Positions 11,301 through 22,896 of a DNA stretch of 64,000 bases are shown here, piece after piece (within the stretch, counting starts at the first letter, position 1; each line of letters begins with the position of its first letter). The notes beneath the pieces are model-generated. The model was not told the DNA's origin. It did no database searches and was given only the letters and a program-made list of their open reading frames with translations. The position numbers and the translations under genes are program-made. The stretch is from Helicoverpa zea (lineage: Eukaryota; Arthropoda; Insecta; Lepidoptera; Noctuidae), in contig NC_061459.1 of assembly GCF_022581195.2 (NCBI RefSeq), positions 2,852,001 to 2,916,000 of the forward strand. Direction: 5' to 3'.

Positions 11301-12791
11301 ACGTGTCCTTACAGCCTACAGCTTGGAATGAACACGGCACTTTGATCTCTGGCTGAGTGGACGTCTCTGGTTGGTTGAACTCGCAGGCCGCTATGTGGGC
11401 GTCCAAGTCTAGGGGAGTCACTTTCACTGTGCAGCCTGAAAGGGATGGTGAATCTTAGTAATAATATACACAATACAAAACTTAAGACAGTGCATAATGA
11501 AAAACATTACACAATTTAACACATAATAATTCATTTTATGTAACCAATTGCCTAATAAGTTGATTATCGGTTTAAGCAGTGCAGCACAGCAGAAAAGAAC
11601 CATACAGGCTCTGCTTTAGCCTGTGTTACATTCAAGTATGTAATAAAAATATAAATAACAAACAATTACCTTTAGTAGAGAATGGGCAGTTCATTCTCTG
11701 CTCCTGTATCTCCCTTTTGGTATAATTGTCAGGAAATATGTCCACCTTCATACTCAAGTTTATATTGTCTATGGGGCAGTGACCACTATTTCTGAAAAAC
11801 AAAATCACCAAGATTTTATAATCAAATTCAAAGTTTAAATTGTTATTACTTTTTAATATTTTTTTATTAGAACTTTTGCTAAAATGGAATTGTTGGCAAT
11901 AGTCCAGCAAAAGAATTCACATATTGAATTAGTCACCCAACTATCAATAGATATGACTTACTTAAGTTCAAAGCTTTGATTGTTTGATTATGCAAATTAA
12001 TTTAATCAGCATTTATTTTTTTAAAATTATTATTTTTGATCCTAAAAATGTAAACAGATTGGAATGTTTTTTAATGACTTGATATTAAAATATTTACTTT
12101 GTGTAATGGAAAACCAGACTTCTATGTTTTTACAAATGTTTCAACCAGCCTCATACAAACAATTTATTAATATTTTGAATAAATTAGGTCAAATATTTGG
12201 TACACAACTTACTGCAACCATGAAGTGATACAGCTTTTACAGAATTTATGTCCGCATGTAGTGATGACTGGATCTCGCAGCCAGTTGAGACACACCGGGC
12301 ATTCATACCGAGACTCTGGTTGGTTACTGAGCACTGTCTCATTGAGGGCTTGGATACCCATTGGCTGAAAATAATAGGATAATATTTTTTTTGAGAATTG
12401 AACTTAATATGTAATTTAATATAATTGGTAATGTTATGTAACGGTATACTTAGGTATTATATTAGTAAGTACATCCACTCAGCAAATATAACAGAAATGA
12501 CATGAATCTATAGAATATTTTAGTGGAATAATTCGTTTTGTGTTTTAACAGCAGTTATATGGGTGTTTTGCTACGGAACTTGCAATAAACACACCTTAAA
12601 ATTGGAAGTTTAAATAGGCTGTATATTAAACGGTTGGACATGACCTTGGCCCTATAAAAAGACCTCAATAACAAAATGCTGACCATGAAATAGTTTTACA
12701 AAAGGCAAGCAAATTAATTAACCCTAATTATATTACATATCGTACTTACCGCAATTCCTTCGGAAGCATCTTTACTTCTGTCTCGATCCAT
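8034..12791 (-). CDS. Traf6: TRAF6-type E3 ligase adaptor, complete, 7 exons
   Basis: I read seven exons, in transcript order 12791-12750, 12364-12213, 11791-11670, 11435-11242, 10847-10687, 8960-8706 and 8361-8034. All splice phases match and give 417 aa plus stop. Residues 36-73 are a RING finger: C36-x2-C39, C51-x-H53, C56-x2-C59, C70 and a final Asp in CPID, the Asp ligand being typical of TRAF6. Two TRAF-type zinc fingers follow, then a short coiled-coil region (about 225-265) and a MATH/TRAF domain from about 270 to the C-terminus ([33 protein letters not shown]). TRAF6 proteins join receptor complexes by the MATH domain and make ubiquitin chains with the RING, feeding Toll/IMD, JNK and NF-kB signalling in the cytoplasm. 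The protein is shorter than human TRAF6, with fewer zinc fingers. Orthology is inferred from domains only. Confidence 0.9.
8554..8652 (+). repeat. Fragment of the TAGGCAGTCG-type lepidopteran repeat
   Basis: Lies in TRAF6 intron 6. It contains GGCAGACTCTCCATGAAAAA, an AGTTCTCAGCTACATCTGG block, CCCCAACATAGTTGG and TAGGCAGATGAG. These are the 3' blocks of the family also seen at 27883, 34935 (reverse) and 60437. Confidence 0.6.
8706..8960 (-). CDS. Traf6: TRAF6 exon 6 (coiled coil and start of MATH)
   Basis: This 255-nt exon has acceptor TTTTCAG and donor GTAAGT. It encodes a heptad-like stretch ([16 protein letters not shown] onward) and then the MATH start [14 protein letters not shown] and [13 protein letters not shown]. 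Phase 2 in and out. Confidence 0.9.
9165..10495. mobile_element. Non-autonomous hAT-type transposon in TRAF6 intron 5
   Basis: Terminal inverted repeats read CAGTGGCGTAGCGTGGG at the left and CCCACGCTACGCCACTG at the right. Flanking octamers GACGCATG (9157-9164) and GATGCATG (10496-10503) are an 8-bp target-site duplication with one mismatch. The end sequence and the 8-bp duplication are what hAT elements show. The 1.33-kb interior has no transposase frame, but it does hold the tandem repeats listed separately. Both subterminal regions carry GCCGCCC-rich blocks. Confidence 0.8.
9805..10320 (+). repeat. About 126-130-bp tandem repeats inside the hAT element
   Basis: Four units begin near 9805, 9931, 10061 and 10186, each with GCGAGCGAAGCGAGCG followed by CGAAATTTTTATCGGACTTA, a TTACGTAAAATTTAGCCCAA-like block and a TTTTGTTTGTTGACA block. 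The last unit is diverged and truncated. Nothing suggests coding. Confidence 0.75.
10687..10847 (-). CDS. Traf6: TRAF6 exon 5 (linker)
   Basis: This 161-nt exon encodes [18 protein letters not shown] and a polar linker ending at ALI. Only this frame is open and it matches phase 0 in and phase 2 out. It precedes the coiled coil. Confidence 0.75.
11242..11435 (-). CDS. Traf6: TRAF6 exon 4 (TRAF zinc fingers)
   Basis: This 194-nt exon completes the first finger ([18 protein letters not shown]) and encodes a second ([14 protein letters not shown] and the following H-x-H part). Three donor positions are possible at the end. GTAGGT at 11241-11236 is the one that keeps exon 5 free of stops. Confidence 0.85.
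11670..11791 (-). CDS. Traf6: TRAF6 exon 3 (end of RING, first zinc finger)
   Basis: The 122-nt exon starts by completing Gln and reads NSGHCPIDN, which supplies the last RING ligands. It continues to MNCPFSTK, the first half of a TRAF zinc finger. Donor GTAATT; it leaves one base for the next exon. Confidence 0.88.
12213..12364 (-). CDS. Traf6: TRAF6 exon 2 (RING finger)
   Basis: Acceptor TTTTCAG, donor GTAAGT, 152 nt. It encodes the RING core, [20 protein letters not shown] followed by [11 protein letters not shown]. The last codon is split 2+1 and is completed by the next exon. Confidence 0.9.
12750..12791 (-). CDS. Traf6: TRAF6 exon 1 (start codon)
   Basis: ATG at 12791-12789 opens a 14-codon exon, [14 protein letters not shown]. 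It ends at a GTAAGT donor (12749-12744) in phase 0. This ATG is chosen because it joins the RING exon in frame. Confidence 0.75.
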
Positions 12792-12945
12792 TACATTTAA
12801 ACTTAATAATACTGTTTACTTAAAAAGTCTTCTAATAATTTCCAACAAGTGCCCCCGAATCAAACTGCCAACCAAAACATCATGTAAATGACAATGACAT
12901 AAGCACGATGACACATACTTTTGACATGACTTTGACATTATCTAC
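12792..12945 (-). promoter_or_regulatory. TRAF6 upstream region with clustered TGACA motifs
   Basis: Just upstream of the TRAF6 ATG, five TGACA pentamers lie in the same orientation at 12889, 12895, 12909, 12922 and 12933 (TGTCA on the gene strand). I see no clear TATA box. That this is the promoter is inferred from position; the motif's role is unknown. Confidence 0.3.
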
Positions 12946-15900
12946 AGAATAAAAAAGGCAAAAATAAAAAAAAACTTTTTGTTAAACAAAAGTTTTGTGC
13001 TTTAAGCATTTAATTATAATAATAATTAGAACTGCCGCCATGAGCACTTATCCCTATACAGCAAAGTCACCAATTTAAGCGCTGGCCAGAGGCAGAGAGG
13101 AAAAGGCACGGCAATGGAGTCTCCAATTTGTTAAATCTAAGTTCTAGGCTCAAAACTTCCTCCATCGACTTCGTCCATTCTATAATAAGATCTTAATTTA
13201 GCGTTATAACAGTTTAGCCTATTACATTTTGTGTAGCCTAAATAGGCTCGTCCCGTAAGGAGAGTGGTAAATTGCTCATGTCCATTTGCTCGCAGACACT
13301 TATAAACACGCATTGCTGAATCAGATTACGTAGGTAGCATTGAGGGCTGAGAAGTGATAAATGCGTGTCATTCCAGTATGCACTGGCTGTGGCTACAGAA
13401 TTCTTTCGTTGCAATGCATGACATAACTGCATCAATGCTAAAAACATTTGTGAAAATAAATGACAGCAAATTATAAAAATCGGAAATGATTGAAACCCCA
13501 AATCGTGTATCGAAAGTTCAAACATGGGACATTCCGATCCGTCACCTAAATACAGGTTGGTTAACGATTTCATTGTATGCTAATGCGTTTGTAGAGGCGA
13601 GACCGCAGCTCAGATATCTATCTTCCGATAGTGTTGAAATGCCAATAACCGTTATGTTCGTTAGTTAGTAACTATTGCTGCTATAATTTATATAGGGGCT
13701 GTCTACCAACTATGTGTCTCTCAAATGTGGAATACTTTACATAGAATAAACTAAAATACCACCTGTATTACATATGGAACGCAAATAAAGAATTGAATTT
13801 AATTTAATTGAACTCATTCGCAGTTAGGTACTACAGGTTCTGAAATAGACTATTTTTTATTAAAATAAAATAAATGGTTAAGGTGGTCCTTCGATACACT
13901 ATTGATCCCTATGGTATTTTATTACCTTTAGCTTTTAATTAGATCGCATAACGTACTAATTGCACACCTACCTATTTACTTACATGGTAAAACTTATATC
14001 ACAATGCAATACTTAAATTAACCTACCTCTATTATTAAGTTGTCAAGTTATATGTAATTTACCTACATTCGTAGACCTAATTGTACGAGAGGTGTTTTAT
14101 ACATATTACTTGCGGTTGTATTGTTACATATTGAAGCAAATTACATGTTAACAGTAATTAAAATGTTAGATAGGTTCATTTTCGTGTAGCTAATGTTAAT
14201 AATGTGCGTAGAATTCATAATTAGAAAGTGTTAACAACAGTTCTATATTAATAAACAGCCTAATTTTGGTCTAGGTATCTCGTTCTCCTGGATTTTAGTT
14301 TCATTCTATGAATTTCATGAATTCATGGGTCCTTAGGTTGAAAGAATACGCATCTATCTACTTGGTACCTACTTACTCTCAAGCATTAAATGGTATTTAA
14401 GTTTTTTACAGAATGACTAGATTTCGTCTCATAAAATAGAGTAGCCGTAAAAATCTTATGGCGTGCGTGCAGTGCAAGTTCACTCAGACACGAAACTAAA
14501 ACCTTTTCCACAACTTCCGGTCGATATAAATGTGTAGTTTTCTTAGCGGACAATTTGCCATCGGATACGAAGTTATTTGCTTTGTAAAACGATACCTTAG
14601 TTCACATTGAAGGTCCTAAGCAAACTTACCGCTTTGTAAACAAAACGATACACGTTTTGATAACCAAACCGAACAAGTCATTACATACTTTAATCCTAAG
14701 ACATAAAGATAGAATTCCTTTGTAGAGGAGAACAGATCATTATTGCCAAATCAGGCGCATATCAAATTCACAGCAGTGGTTAGCGTTGAGAAATCTGTCA
14801 TAGCCTTACATAAGGCTATAGTCGCACTATTATAATTCCAAAGATAACGCTAAAGAGGTGCCAGCCAGTTGTGTGACAGTGTTCTTCGATTGACCTGTAA
14901 CATTAAGTTTATAACACATGAGGTCGTAAACTGGGTTTATGTATGTACATAGGCACCTCGTTTACGTTGAAAGGCTCCATTATTTTGGAAAAGATATACA
15001 TAGCTAACATACTCATAAAAAAAATGGATTAGAATTTTTACGATACGAACCTGTAGCGATGCTTACTGGGAATAAATCACTCTGATGATGACCACTAGAC
15101 GGATCATCTTTGTAGATTTGTTGGGAAAAGATTTTAAACAGTGCATAAGGAACGCAGTAACAGCCTCTAATTCATCTAATTGGTCGCTTACTAAGAAAAT
15201 ACGTAACTGTATAAGCTTTGAACCAATTTGATCAGAGCTAAAAACCCTTCAACCTTACTTATAATAAAATGCAGCTACCGCAACAAAATAAGCATACCTA
15301 CTTACTTACCTACCATTACGATAACAACCGCTTGAAAGCAAAATAAATAACTATCTAAAAGGATAACTATAACTTGCAGGATACCGTTAAAATGGGTGAG
15401 GACACCAATAAAATTATACGGTGAGCACCATTTTGTAGTGCACATTAACGGCTCGATTTGCAGTCCGCGAGTTTCTTACGTAATCTACATTTTGTATGAA
15501 TATACAAGGTTGCTTCGTTTGTGTGTTTGTAAAACTGAAAATATTATATTTATCTGTCAGTATTGTACCTACTAGTATAATTTTTTGTAATAACCGTATT
15601 AGGTACCTACGTTTAGCATTTATACGGTACCTAGGAGTAAAACATAGCTTTTGAAAATGAATCATGCTTTCCTTTTTATGCCGAGTTTTACAACGTGTGC
15701 GTTAGGTTAAGTAGGTACTAAGTCTCGTCTACAAGTCTACATAATAATAAAAAAATGCTCTGAAATTGCAAAAGCAAGCGACACAGCCGGCAGCAGCTAG
15801 TTAATTACTAATCGTTAAGCATTCTCATGGCAATAGCAAGTAAAGAAGTTTACGATGATGATTCTCATAATGGCTTCCTCAATAGCAATGCCCACTTGGC

Positions 15901-17186
15901 CTAAGTCAGCCATGACAGATGTGGACCCGTTTTTACGGACATCTAGTTTAATAATAGTGCTCAAGCATAAATCTTGGCTTTGAATGTAAATCGTGATTTT
16001 AATGTGTACATTTTACTGCCTTGATGTGTAAAGGAAGAGGATTACTATAACTATGTTATAGTGTGTACATTGTAGAAATAGACTACAAAATTAAAATATA
16101 CTATGTTATAAATAAAACAAGAGTGTTTGTGAGTGGCTTTAATTAGTGAGCTCTTACATAAAATTAAAATGGGTGAAGTGTATGTCTGAATCAGAAGATT
16201 GATTTGATTAACCGAAAAAAATGGTTTACTCGAACAGTGAATATCCAGAATATCCATGTCCCCTTCTAAGTTCGGATAATACTAGTCAGAGAGCTTCTAA
16301 GTATTCAAATAATTTATGGGATCAGACTTTTGGAGATTACCTTCTTATACAAACAGACAAACAACTTCCTTATGTAGTTTAGTTAAAACCCATATCGTTA
16401 TGGAGAGATTTCTATCTATTATGAAAACTTTGTTTTAGAAAACGATTGTATTGAACTTAGGTAAACCGAGATTATCTTTAAACCACATTTTGTAATAAGA
16501 GGCTTACACGTATTTCTATGGTTATATACTTACGTACGTCTCAATAACTTTAATACAGAAGAGTACGGAAGCCTTGAAACAAATTACCTGAATAAAATGA
16601 AGAAGTTGTTTTCTTAGATAAAGTAGGGTAATATTACTTATAGTTTATATTTGTTTCTATGCAAAAAAAAAACTTGTTTTTATATTACGCTTTTTTATAT
16701 TTGGTCCCACTGTCCTGAAAGGACCAGTTGTATTTCATGTCGATATGAAAACGTCGAATTTCAAAATTCTGTAAAAAAGAGTATATTTAGAATTGTCAAA
16801 AAACTACTACTAGGTACCAAATTAACATAACAAAGCCCTAATTCTCACCGTTTACGTAACTATTCCATAAAAATCACACATTTCTTCAAGGTAATTAATT
16901 ACGTAATGGTAATAAAACAAAATAAAAACCGCCGTCTCGTAGAACGCGCGTAAAATCACATCTACCTTGAGAATGCAAAATGGTTTAATTACTAATGGAA
17001 CTCGAATATCGCGCATTATAGGAAAAAAGTTTACAACACTATAAAGTTATTAAAAGTTGGTAATTTAAAGATTTTCTCATATCGCATTTCACTCATAAAA
17101 TATAGGTAGGTGTAGGACCTGGCATTGTCCTAAAAAGAGTTTTTCGGTGAGAGAGATTTCAGTAGTCTAAGATACCTTGATTATAC
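12946..17186. other. Gene-poor intergenic stretch
   Basis: I find no exon with matching splice sites. Open frames at 13238-13668 overlap on opposite strands and show no recognisable motif. The rest is AT-rich sequence with short runs of TACCTAC-type simple repeats. Confidence 0.4.
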
Positions 17187-17400
17187 TATACTCTATCCAC
17201 GGAAGCAAGAGCTAAAAGGTAAACAAAGAATGACAGTTTTTCAAGATGGCGGTATAACCCGACCGATGACAAAACGTCACATTTTTGTGTAAAATGTTCG
17301 CAGTATCTGTGATTTTGTCATCGGTCGGGTTATACCGCCATCTTGAAAAAGTGTCATTCTTTGTTTACCTTTTAGCTCTTGCTTCCGTGGATAGGGTATA
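17187..17400. mobile_element. Palindromic MITE (foldback), 214 bp
   Basis: Two arms of about 88 bp are nearly perfect reverse complements around a loop of roughly 35 bp. The arms begin TATACTCTATCCACGGAAGC, and the right end reads back TATACCCTATCCACGGAAGC. Both contain a CAAGATGGCGGTATAACCCG block. The TATA edges suggest a TA target site. A transcript across it would form a long hairpin. Confidence 0.8.
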
Positions 17401-19054
17401 GGCTTTAACTAACAACGCTCAAAATAATATGACAGCTAATTAGTACCGAAGTACTTATAAGTTTCATTGGGATACTGTGTTTTCCCTTCACCAGTGCTAA
17501 GGAAATAGTGGTTGTATTTTAAAAACATCAAAACCAGTGCATATTAAGCAGCTTATCTTCAGGCGATCACGACTGTTGTTACCTTCTCAACTGCTCATAA
17601 TTTACGACCATCTTTCACATTATCTATGTCATAATGTCAGCTGAGGTCTCAGAGCATTAAACTAACAGGAGCCGCTTGCTCTATCTACGAAGTCTACCAA
17701 TTTAGGTACGTAAGAGGGTATTTCCCCACAGCGCAGAATATACAAGGTAACAAATAGTGGTAGCCTACTTATATATTTTCGATTTCCTCGTTATTTAAAC
17801 TCTAACACTACAAAGTTGTCAAAACTCTTTCAACTAAAAAACCGCATGCAATTAGTCCATCTGTTTAAAAGCTATGGTGCTACAGGAAGACGCACATAGC
17901 TGTCAAACTTATAACACTCCTCTTTTCGCGCTCACTGCATACGAAAATGACCAGAGGCGGTCTAAATTAGGCATATACCTTTAGCACACGGGAGATCAAG
18001 GCATGCCAAGGCGTCTCCAGATAGGTAAGTTCTCTAAGGCCACGGTAGAAACGCACGCGCAGGTAGAAATGTTACGGAAATGTAAGTAACAGATACTAAT
18101 CGCATATTAAACAAAGTGTGTAAGTCTGTTTGTGTTGGACTTTTACGTATTCATCCCACAATTTGAACGTTGACGATAAAAGGGTTACGTTTGAAATTTT
18201 AATGGGAGATTAGGTATAAGATGGAGGCTTCCGTAGGGATTGTCTATGCCTATGAATAACAAAGATGAAGCTTGTTATTTGTGTGACACATACAAAAATA
18301 TTTTGGTTAGGTATCTACTTATAAGTAAGTTGTTGATAAAAAATGATGAGACTTTCTTTTTTCTAATCGCCAATTTTACCATGCTTTAGGTAACCCTTTG
18401 AACTATAAAACAACGTAATAACATCCACTTAAATAATCCCTCACAATCTCACGAATCCATCTAACCGTAGCTTCATCGATAAAATCTCGATTGAAATCGA
18501 TTCTAAATCGAGTTCTCGTAGTAGAGGCGTATGGTAGTAGTTTTTATATGATAGCGGTCGATCAACTTGGTTTAACGGTAAACCAAGTCATGGGCACCAT
18601 GCACTATAACCGGCTTACATCACATTTAACCGGAAACAGAAACAGCTAAAGATTTTTTGTTTCAAGTTTTTTTTTTATAATATTGGTTCTGCTCTAGTTC
18701 GGAATTTGTATTTAGAAAAATGTTTAACGAGTTTTTTTTGCTGTTCAGTGAACTGTGACTTATTACCTAGATTTTCTTCTTAGGCTGTCTTCGTGGCTAA
18801 GTTATTAATTCTTTATTGAGAAAAGAGCAATTTTTATGTTTTTTTTTGAAATTTATGAATTAGTTAACGAATGCCTGTTTTTTTATTGTCCATAGACTAT
18901 ATTTTTTTATTTATGTATAGAAAAATAAATTGGTCCCTTTATTTTGTGTTAGTTATAAAGTTCAGTCCTATTTTCGATGTAATACGACTAACCCTACAAT
19001 AACTGTAACAATATCGATGGTAAACCCATTATAATTGATTGTTCTTGGATTAAA
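17401..19054. other. Non-coding, nothing recognised
   Basis: AT-rich sequence with several poly-T runs. No exon, RNA gene or identifiable repeat. Confidence 0.4.
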
Positions 19055-19389
19055 CCGTTCACTTTAAGAAAAATGTTTTTTAGAAAACTTTATATCATTT
19101 TAAAAGACCTTTCCATTGATACCCCACACGGGTATGTACATCGAAAAAAAAAATTTCATCCCTCAGTTACATGTATGGGGGGCCCCACCCCCAATTCTTT
19201 TTTTTACTATTTAGTGTCATATTTTTGTAGCGGTTCATACAACACATATTCCCATCAAATTTCATCACTGTAGTACTTATAGTTTCCGAGTAAATCGGCT
19301 GTGACAGACGGACAGACGGACAGACGGACAGACGGACATGACGAAACTATAAGGGTTCCGTTTTTGCCATTTTGGCTACGGAACCCTAA
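19055..19389 (-). repeat. Second copy of the GGGTTCCGTAGCC repeat, truncated
   Basis: This is the reverse complement of about 6683-7020 in the first copy, including the GACAGACG microsatellite (19303-19340) and the GGGTTCCG...CGGAACCC hairpin end. It stops at a CCGTTCACTTTAAG border and lacks the CACTTGGCCGG tail. The open frame across 19073-19273 is repeat sequence. Confidence 0.75.
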
Positions 19390-19715
19390 AAATTGTCTGA
19401 GAGTACCTAGGTATTTTTTGCTGTTTTTCCCAAATCTATCTTATGTAGGCAGGACGAATAAGCAAAGTAAATGATTCTTATATAAAATAAATTTCTATTT
19501 TTTTTGACCTGACCGTGACTTATTTACGACAGCAGCGATTTAAAAATATATTTTTATTCATACACCGTAATCTACTACATTAAAAATAATTTTATATCGT
19601 CAAAGACACTGTTCCCGAGCTCTTAATATACCCGATAGCATAGCAATTGCCATCAACACACGTAATAGCGTAAGGTTGTATGTCGTCGAAAAGCTCTAAA
19701 GCCTTTCAGTAGTAA

Positions 19716-19800
19716 TCGAGCCGGGAGACCGCGCGGACAGCCGCGGCAACGTAAACGCGCGAGTTCGCGTTCGCGGTAACATCGCACGAATGTTCAGTGT
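19716..19800 (+). promoter_or_regulatory. Isolated CpG-rich spot, possible promoter or first exon
   Basis: About 75 bp with dense CG dinucleotides (CGAGCCGGGAGACCGCGCGG, then CGCGCGAGTTCGCGTTCGCG) stands in otherwise AT-rich DNA. A TCAGT, the arthropod initiator core, follows at 19794-19798, and GTAATT donor-like sequence lies near 19876. It could be a transcription start with a non-coding first exon for the gene whose coding starts at 29117, but nothing links them directly. Confidence 0.25.
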
Positions 19801-22680
19801 TTTTAGATTAATTTTATTATTCTGACTTAAAAGTTTGCGTTTGCGTTTTTGGAAGCCATGTGGTTTAAATGTTAGGTAATTTTGTGTTTTGATTTTGTAC
19901 AGTTTATAGACTTACAGTTTATAGATTGACATATTGTATTTTTAAATGCATAGATCTAGTTTTAACAAGATAAAGGTAAACACGACTCATAAGCTACTTC
20001 AAAATTAAATACCCAACTGCTTGTACGATTTTTTTCTGTTCAAAAATCCTCATTTTCATTAATTTCAGTGCTCCTAAGAAATAGTTGCTAATTACTAATT
20101 GCGAAATAAACTCGTATACAAAGCGTCAACGTTTAAATCTAAGACAGACGTAAGATTGACATTGACAAAGTAATTACCACATCCTGCATCATTTAAATAT
20201 TTTCACTAACTTCGCGTTTAAAGACGTAAATTTCTTAAAGCTTTACTTAACTAATCAATGAATTACGACTGGCATTTATTTTCATGTTCATTTAATTAAC
20301 TTTGAACAAAAAGTCTTTAGTATAAACTCACTATTAATGGCATTTATTAAAGTAAATCTATTTTATATCGTTTTGAAAACATCAGAAAGTTCTCAAAACC
20401 ATGTCGTACTCATTCTGTGTTGAATAGCTTAGGAATTCCTTTTTTTCGTTGAAGTCGCTCTCACGGTCATAGTAAAAGCAATGAATTCAGTAACCTATTA
20501 AATAATATCTAGACGACCTAAGGTCAAATTCACACTAATGTCGAAACAAAACCTAGATGCATATTTTATGCAGTAAAATTTGGTGCATCGGGCATATACC
20601 ACTGGGTTATACAACAAATAATTTGAAAAGCAATTTGTTTGTCGCTATAGATGTAGGCTTTTCCTAAATCATGTTGTACGTATATAATGCTCTTCCGACT
20701 TCCTAGACGTGGTTGATGCTTCTACCGGCTGTCATCTTCAGGTTTCGTTAGGGTTGAACGATGTGAAAATGGATTTTTAAATCAGTAGGTTTTTTAAGAT
20801 TTTTATAGTGTTAAAAAGCATTGTCAATAAAGTTCTTATACGGGTTCTTGTATGGGGTAGACAGACCGTCTTCCCCAAATATTCCCAAAAACTTGTAAAT
20901 AAATAAATTATGTAGACACAGAACACAGTTGATTATGATTTCTTTAAGCTTCTTGCTTTGCTAGAGTTTGATTCCTCAAAGTTAATATAGTTTTTTGCAT
21001 ATTTTTATTTATTTATTTGTTGTTGTATTGCATAGCAATTTTGTTCTTCTGGTTTTCACTTAAACTGAACTCGTAAGTCAAGATTCTTCGCTTATCGCAC
21101 GTCTGTCCGATCGATATGTACCGCAATACCTCAAGTCATGCTAATAGATAAGTCAGTGAGCAATATTGTAAGCACGGCAGATAACATTCTACCACCACCG
21201 CGTTAGTTCCCGTTTTACAACTTAGGATCAACTTCAATGATAACTTAAACGTCAGTTTTTTTTAAACAACTGTTAACTATATACTTATCTTTACGTAAAA
21301 TTTGAAATTAAACAGTTGTTTTAAGAAAAACGACGTTTATGTTGTCGGTGAATTGGGCTTTTACAGATAATTTAATTCTATTTCTGTTCTATTTTGCATT
21401 TAGCTACACTACATGGACAACTTAATCTAGCCCTGCCAAGTCTAATTATGCAGTCCTTTTTAAAAGGCTCTGGCGTTGTTTAAATTCTTCAAGTGTAGTT
21501 GGAGTCCATTTGCTTGTTTCTCATGATAGGGGATCATATTAACTGTACATACTTGTACACAGCACTAAGTGGGATTGTCTTGCTCGGAGTTGGGCAGCAG
21601 CATCTCTGAAGCTAAAGATGTCCCATACTGCACAACCCCTCCGGCTTGGGAGAGGCCTTGGTTCAGCAATATACTTTTTTGGCTGTGAAAACGATATAGA
21701 ATGCTCTAATGGAAAGTCTGTACCGTTCAAATCTTAGTCGAGCTTAAAAAGTATTTATAAATTCAGTGTTTTAATAGCTAGTCTACAAAAAGGTTGTAAA
21801 TTAATAAAAGTGGAGCAAAGTGCACGGTAGCACAATCTATTTACCCACATTTGGCTAAAAACTTGAAACTTACATAATACCCTATTGTTTTGAATTTCTC
21901 GCGAGCTTTATGCATAACAGAGTTTACTTGCAAATGAGAATAACTTTGTGGCTTCAAAACTCGCGAGTAAGTATATAAGAAATTGTTAAAGTTGCAGAAT
22001 TATTTTACAGTTTTTGAAGTGCATAAGGTCAATGAATGAAGAACATGCACGGGTTTTAATATCACAATTTCATATTTCAAGGCAGTAATAAGTTTGAAGA
22101 GATTTATGACATTTAATGTCATATAAAGATTCAATAAAACGGATTTTTTTATTACTGACAACCAAAAGGCTTCATTTCAATCTTAATCTAAGCATTTTCG
22201 AAATAAATTTTTGGGCAGTTTTTTGCGTCATTTACTTCCAGGTTCAGGAAATAAGAATTTGCTTTGCATCCTAGAATACCGCTATTTCTGAAACCGCAAC
22301 ATAAAAGTGTATATTATCCAACATTTGTTTAACAACTGCACAGCCAAGCAGTTATTATTAAATCTGCCACAAAAAAGGTTTAATTAGAGAAAGATGGAGC
22401 TCGCTAACAAAAGTTTTAAAAGGCCTTTTCTGTACAACCTCTTTGTTACGCTTTAAAAGAGAACTGGCAACACTAATGACTTTTTCGTTTAAAAAGTTAG
22501 AGGGAATTGTCTTAAACGGTTCTTATTTGAAGATAGTTTAAGTGGTAATTTGTGTTCGTTAGATAATATTGGTTGCGGTTTAGTTTCTGATTAGCTGAAT
22601 ACTGATACAGGTAATATCTTAAGAATGTTGGTGTCTTGGTCTGCAAAGTGTGAAAACTAGCCATGTTTTTTGATCAAAAT
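19801..22680. other. Non-coding, nothing recognised
   Basis: No exon model. A moderately GC-rich 100 bp at 21570-21670 reads on the minus strand as AEPRPLPSRRGCAVWDIF and may be a repeat remnant, but I cannot place it. Confidence 0.35.
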
Positions 22681-22896
22681 ACTAGCTTCCGCCCGCGGTT
22701 TCGCCCGCGTCATGTTCGGCTAGGTATATCGCGTTTCCAAGAGAAGTCTTCAAAAGTCCAGGATAAAAACTATCCTATGTTCTTTCTCAAGGTCAACTGT
22801 ACCAAATTTAAAAAAAAATCAGTTCAGTGGTTTAGACGTGAAAGCGTAACAGACAGGCAGGCAGAGTTACTTTCGCATTTATAATATTAGTAGGGA
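22681..22896 (+). repeat. Lepidopteran CTAGCTTCCG repeat, copy 1
   Basis: Starts ACTAGCTTCCGCCCGCGG and TTTCGCCCGCGT, passes through a TCAGTTCAGTGGTTTAGACG block, and ends in ATAATATTAGTAGGGAT. The same order of blocks occurs at 50607-50793, and a short piece lies in reverse near 35528-35563. It resembles a 3' non-LTR or SINE unit. The 73-codon frame across it is not a gene. Confidence 0.65.

Noticed and set aside
13238..13668. Overlapping 111- and 60-codon frames on opposite strands
   Set aside because: No domain, signal peptide or splice partner seen; both open by chance.
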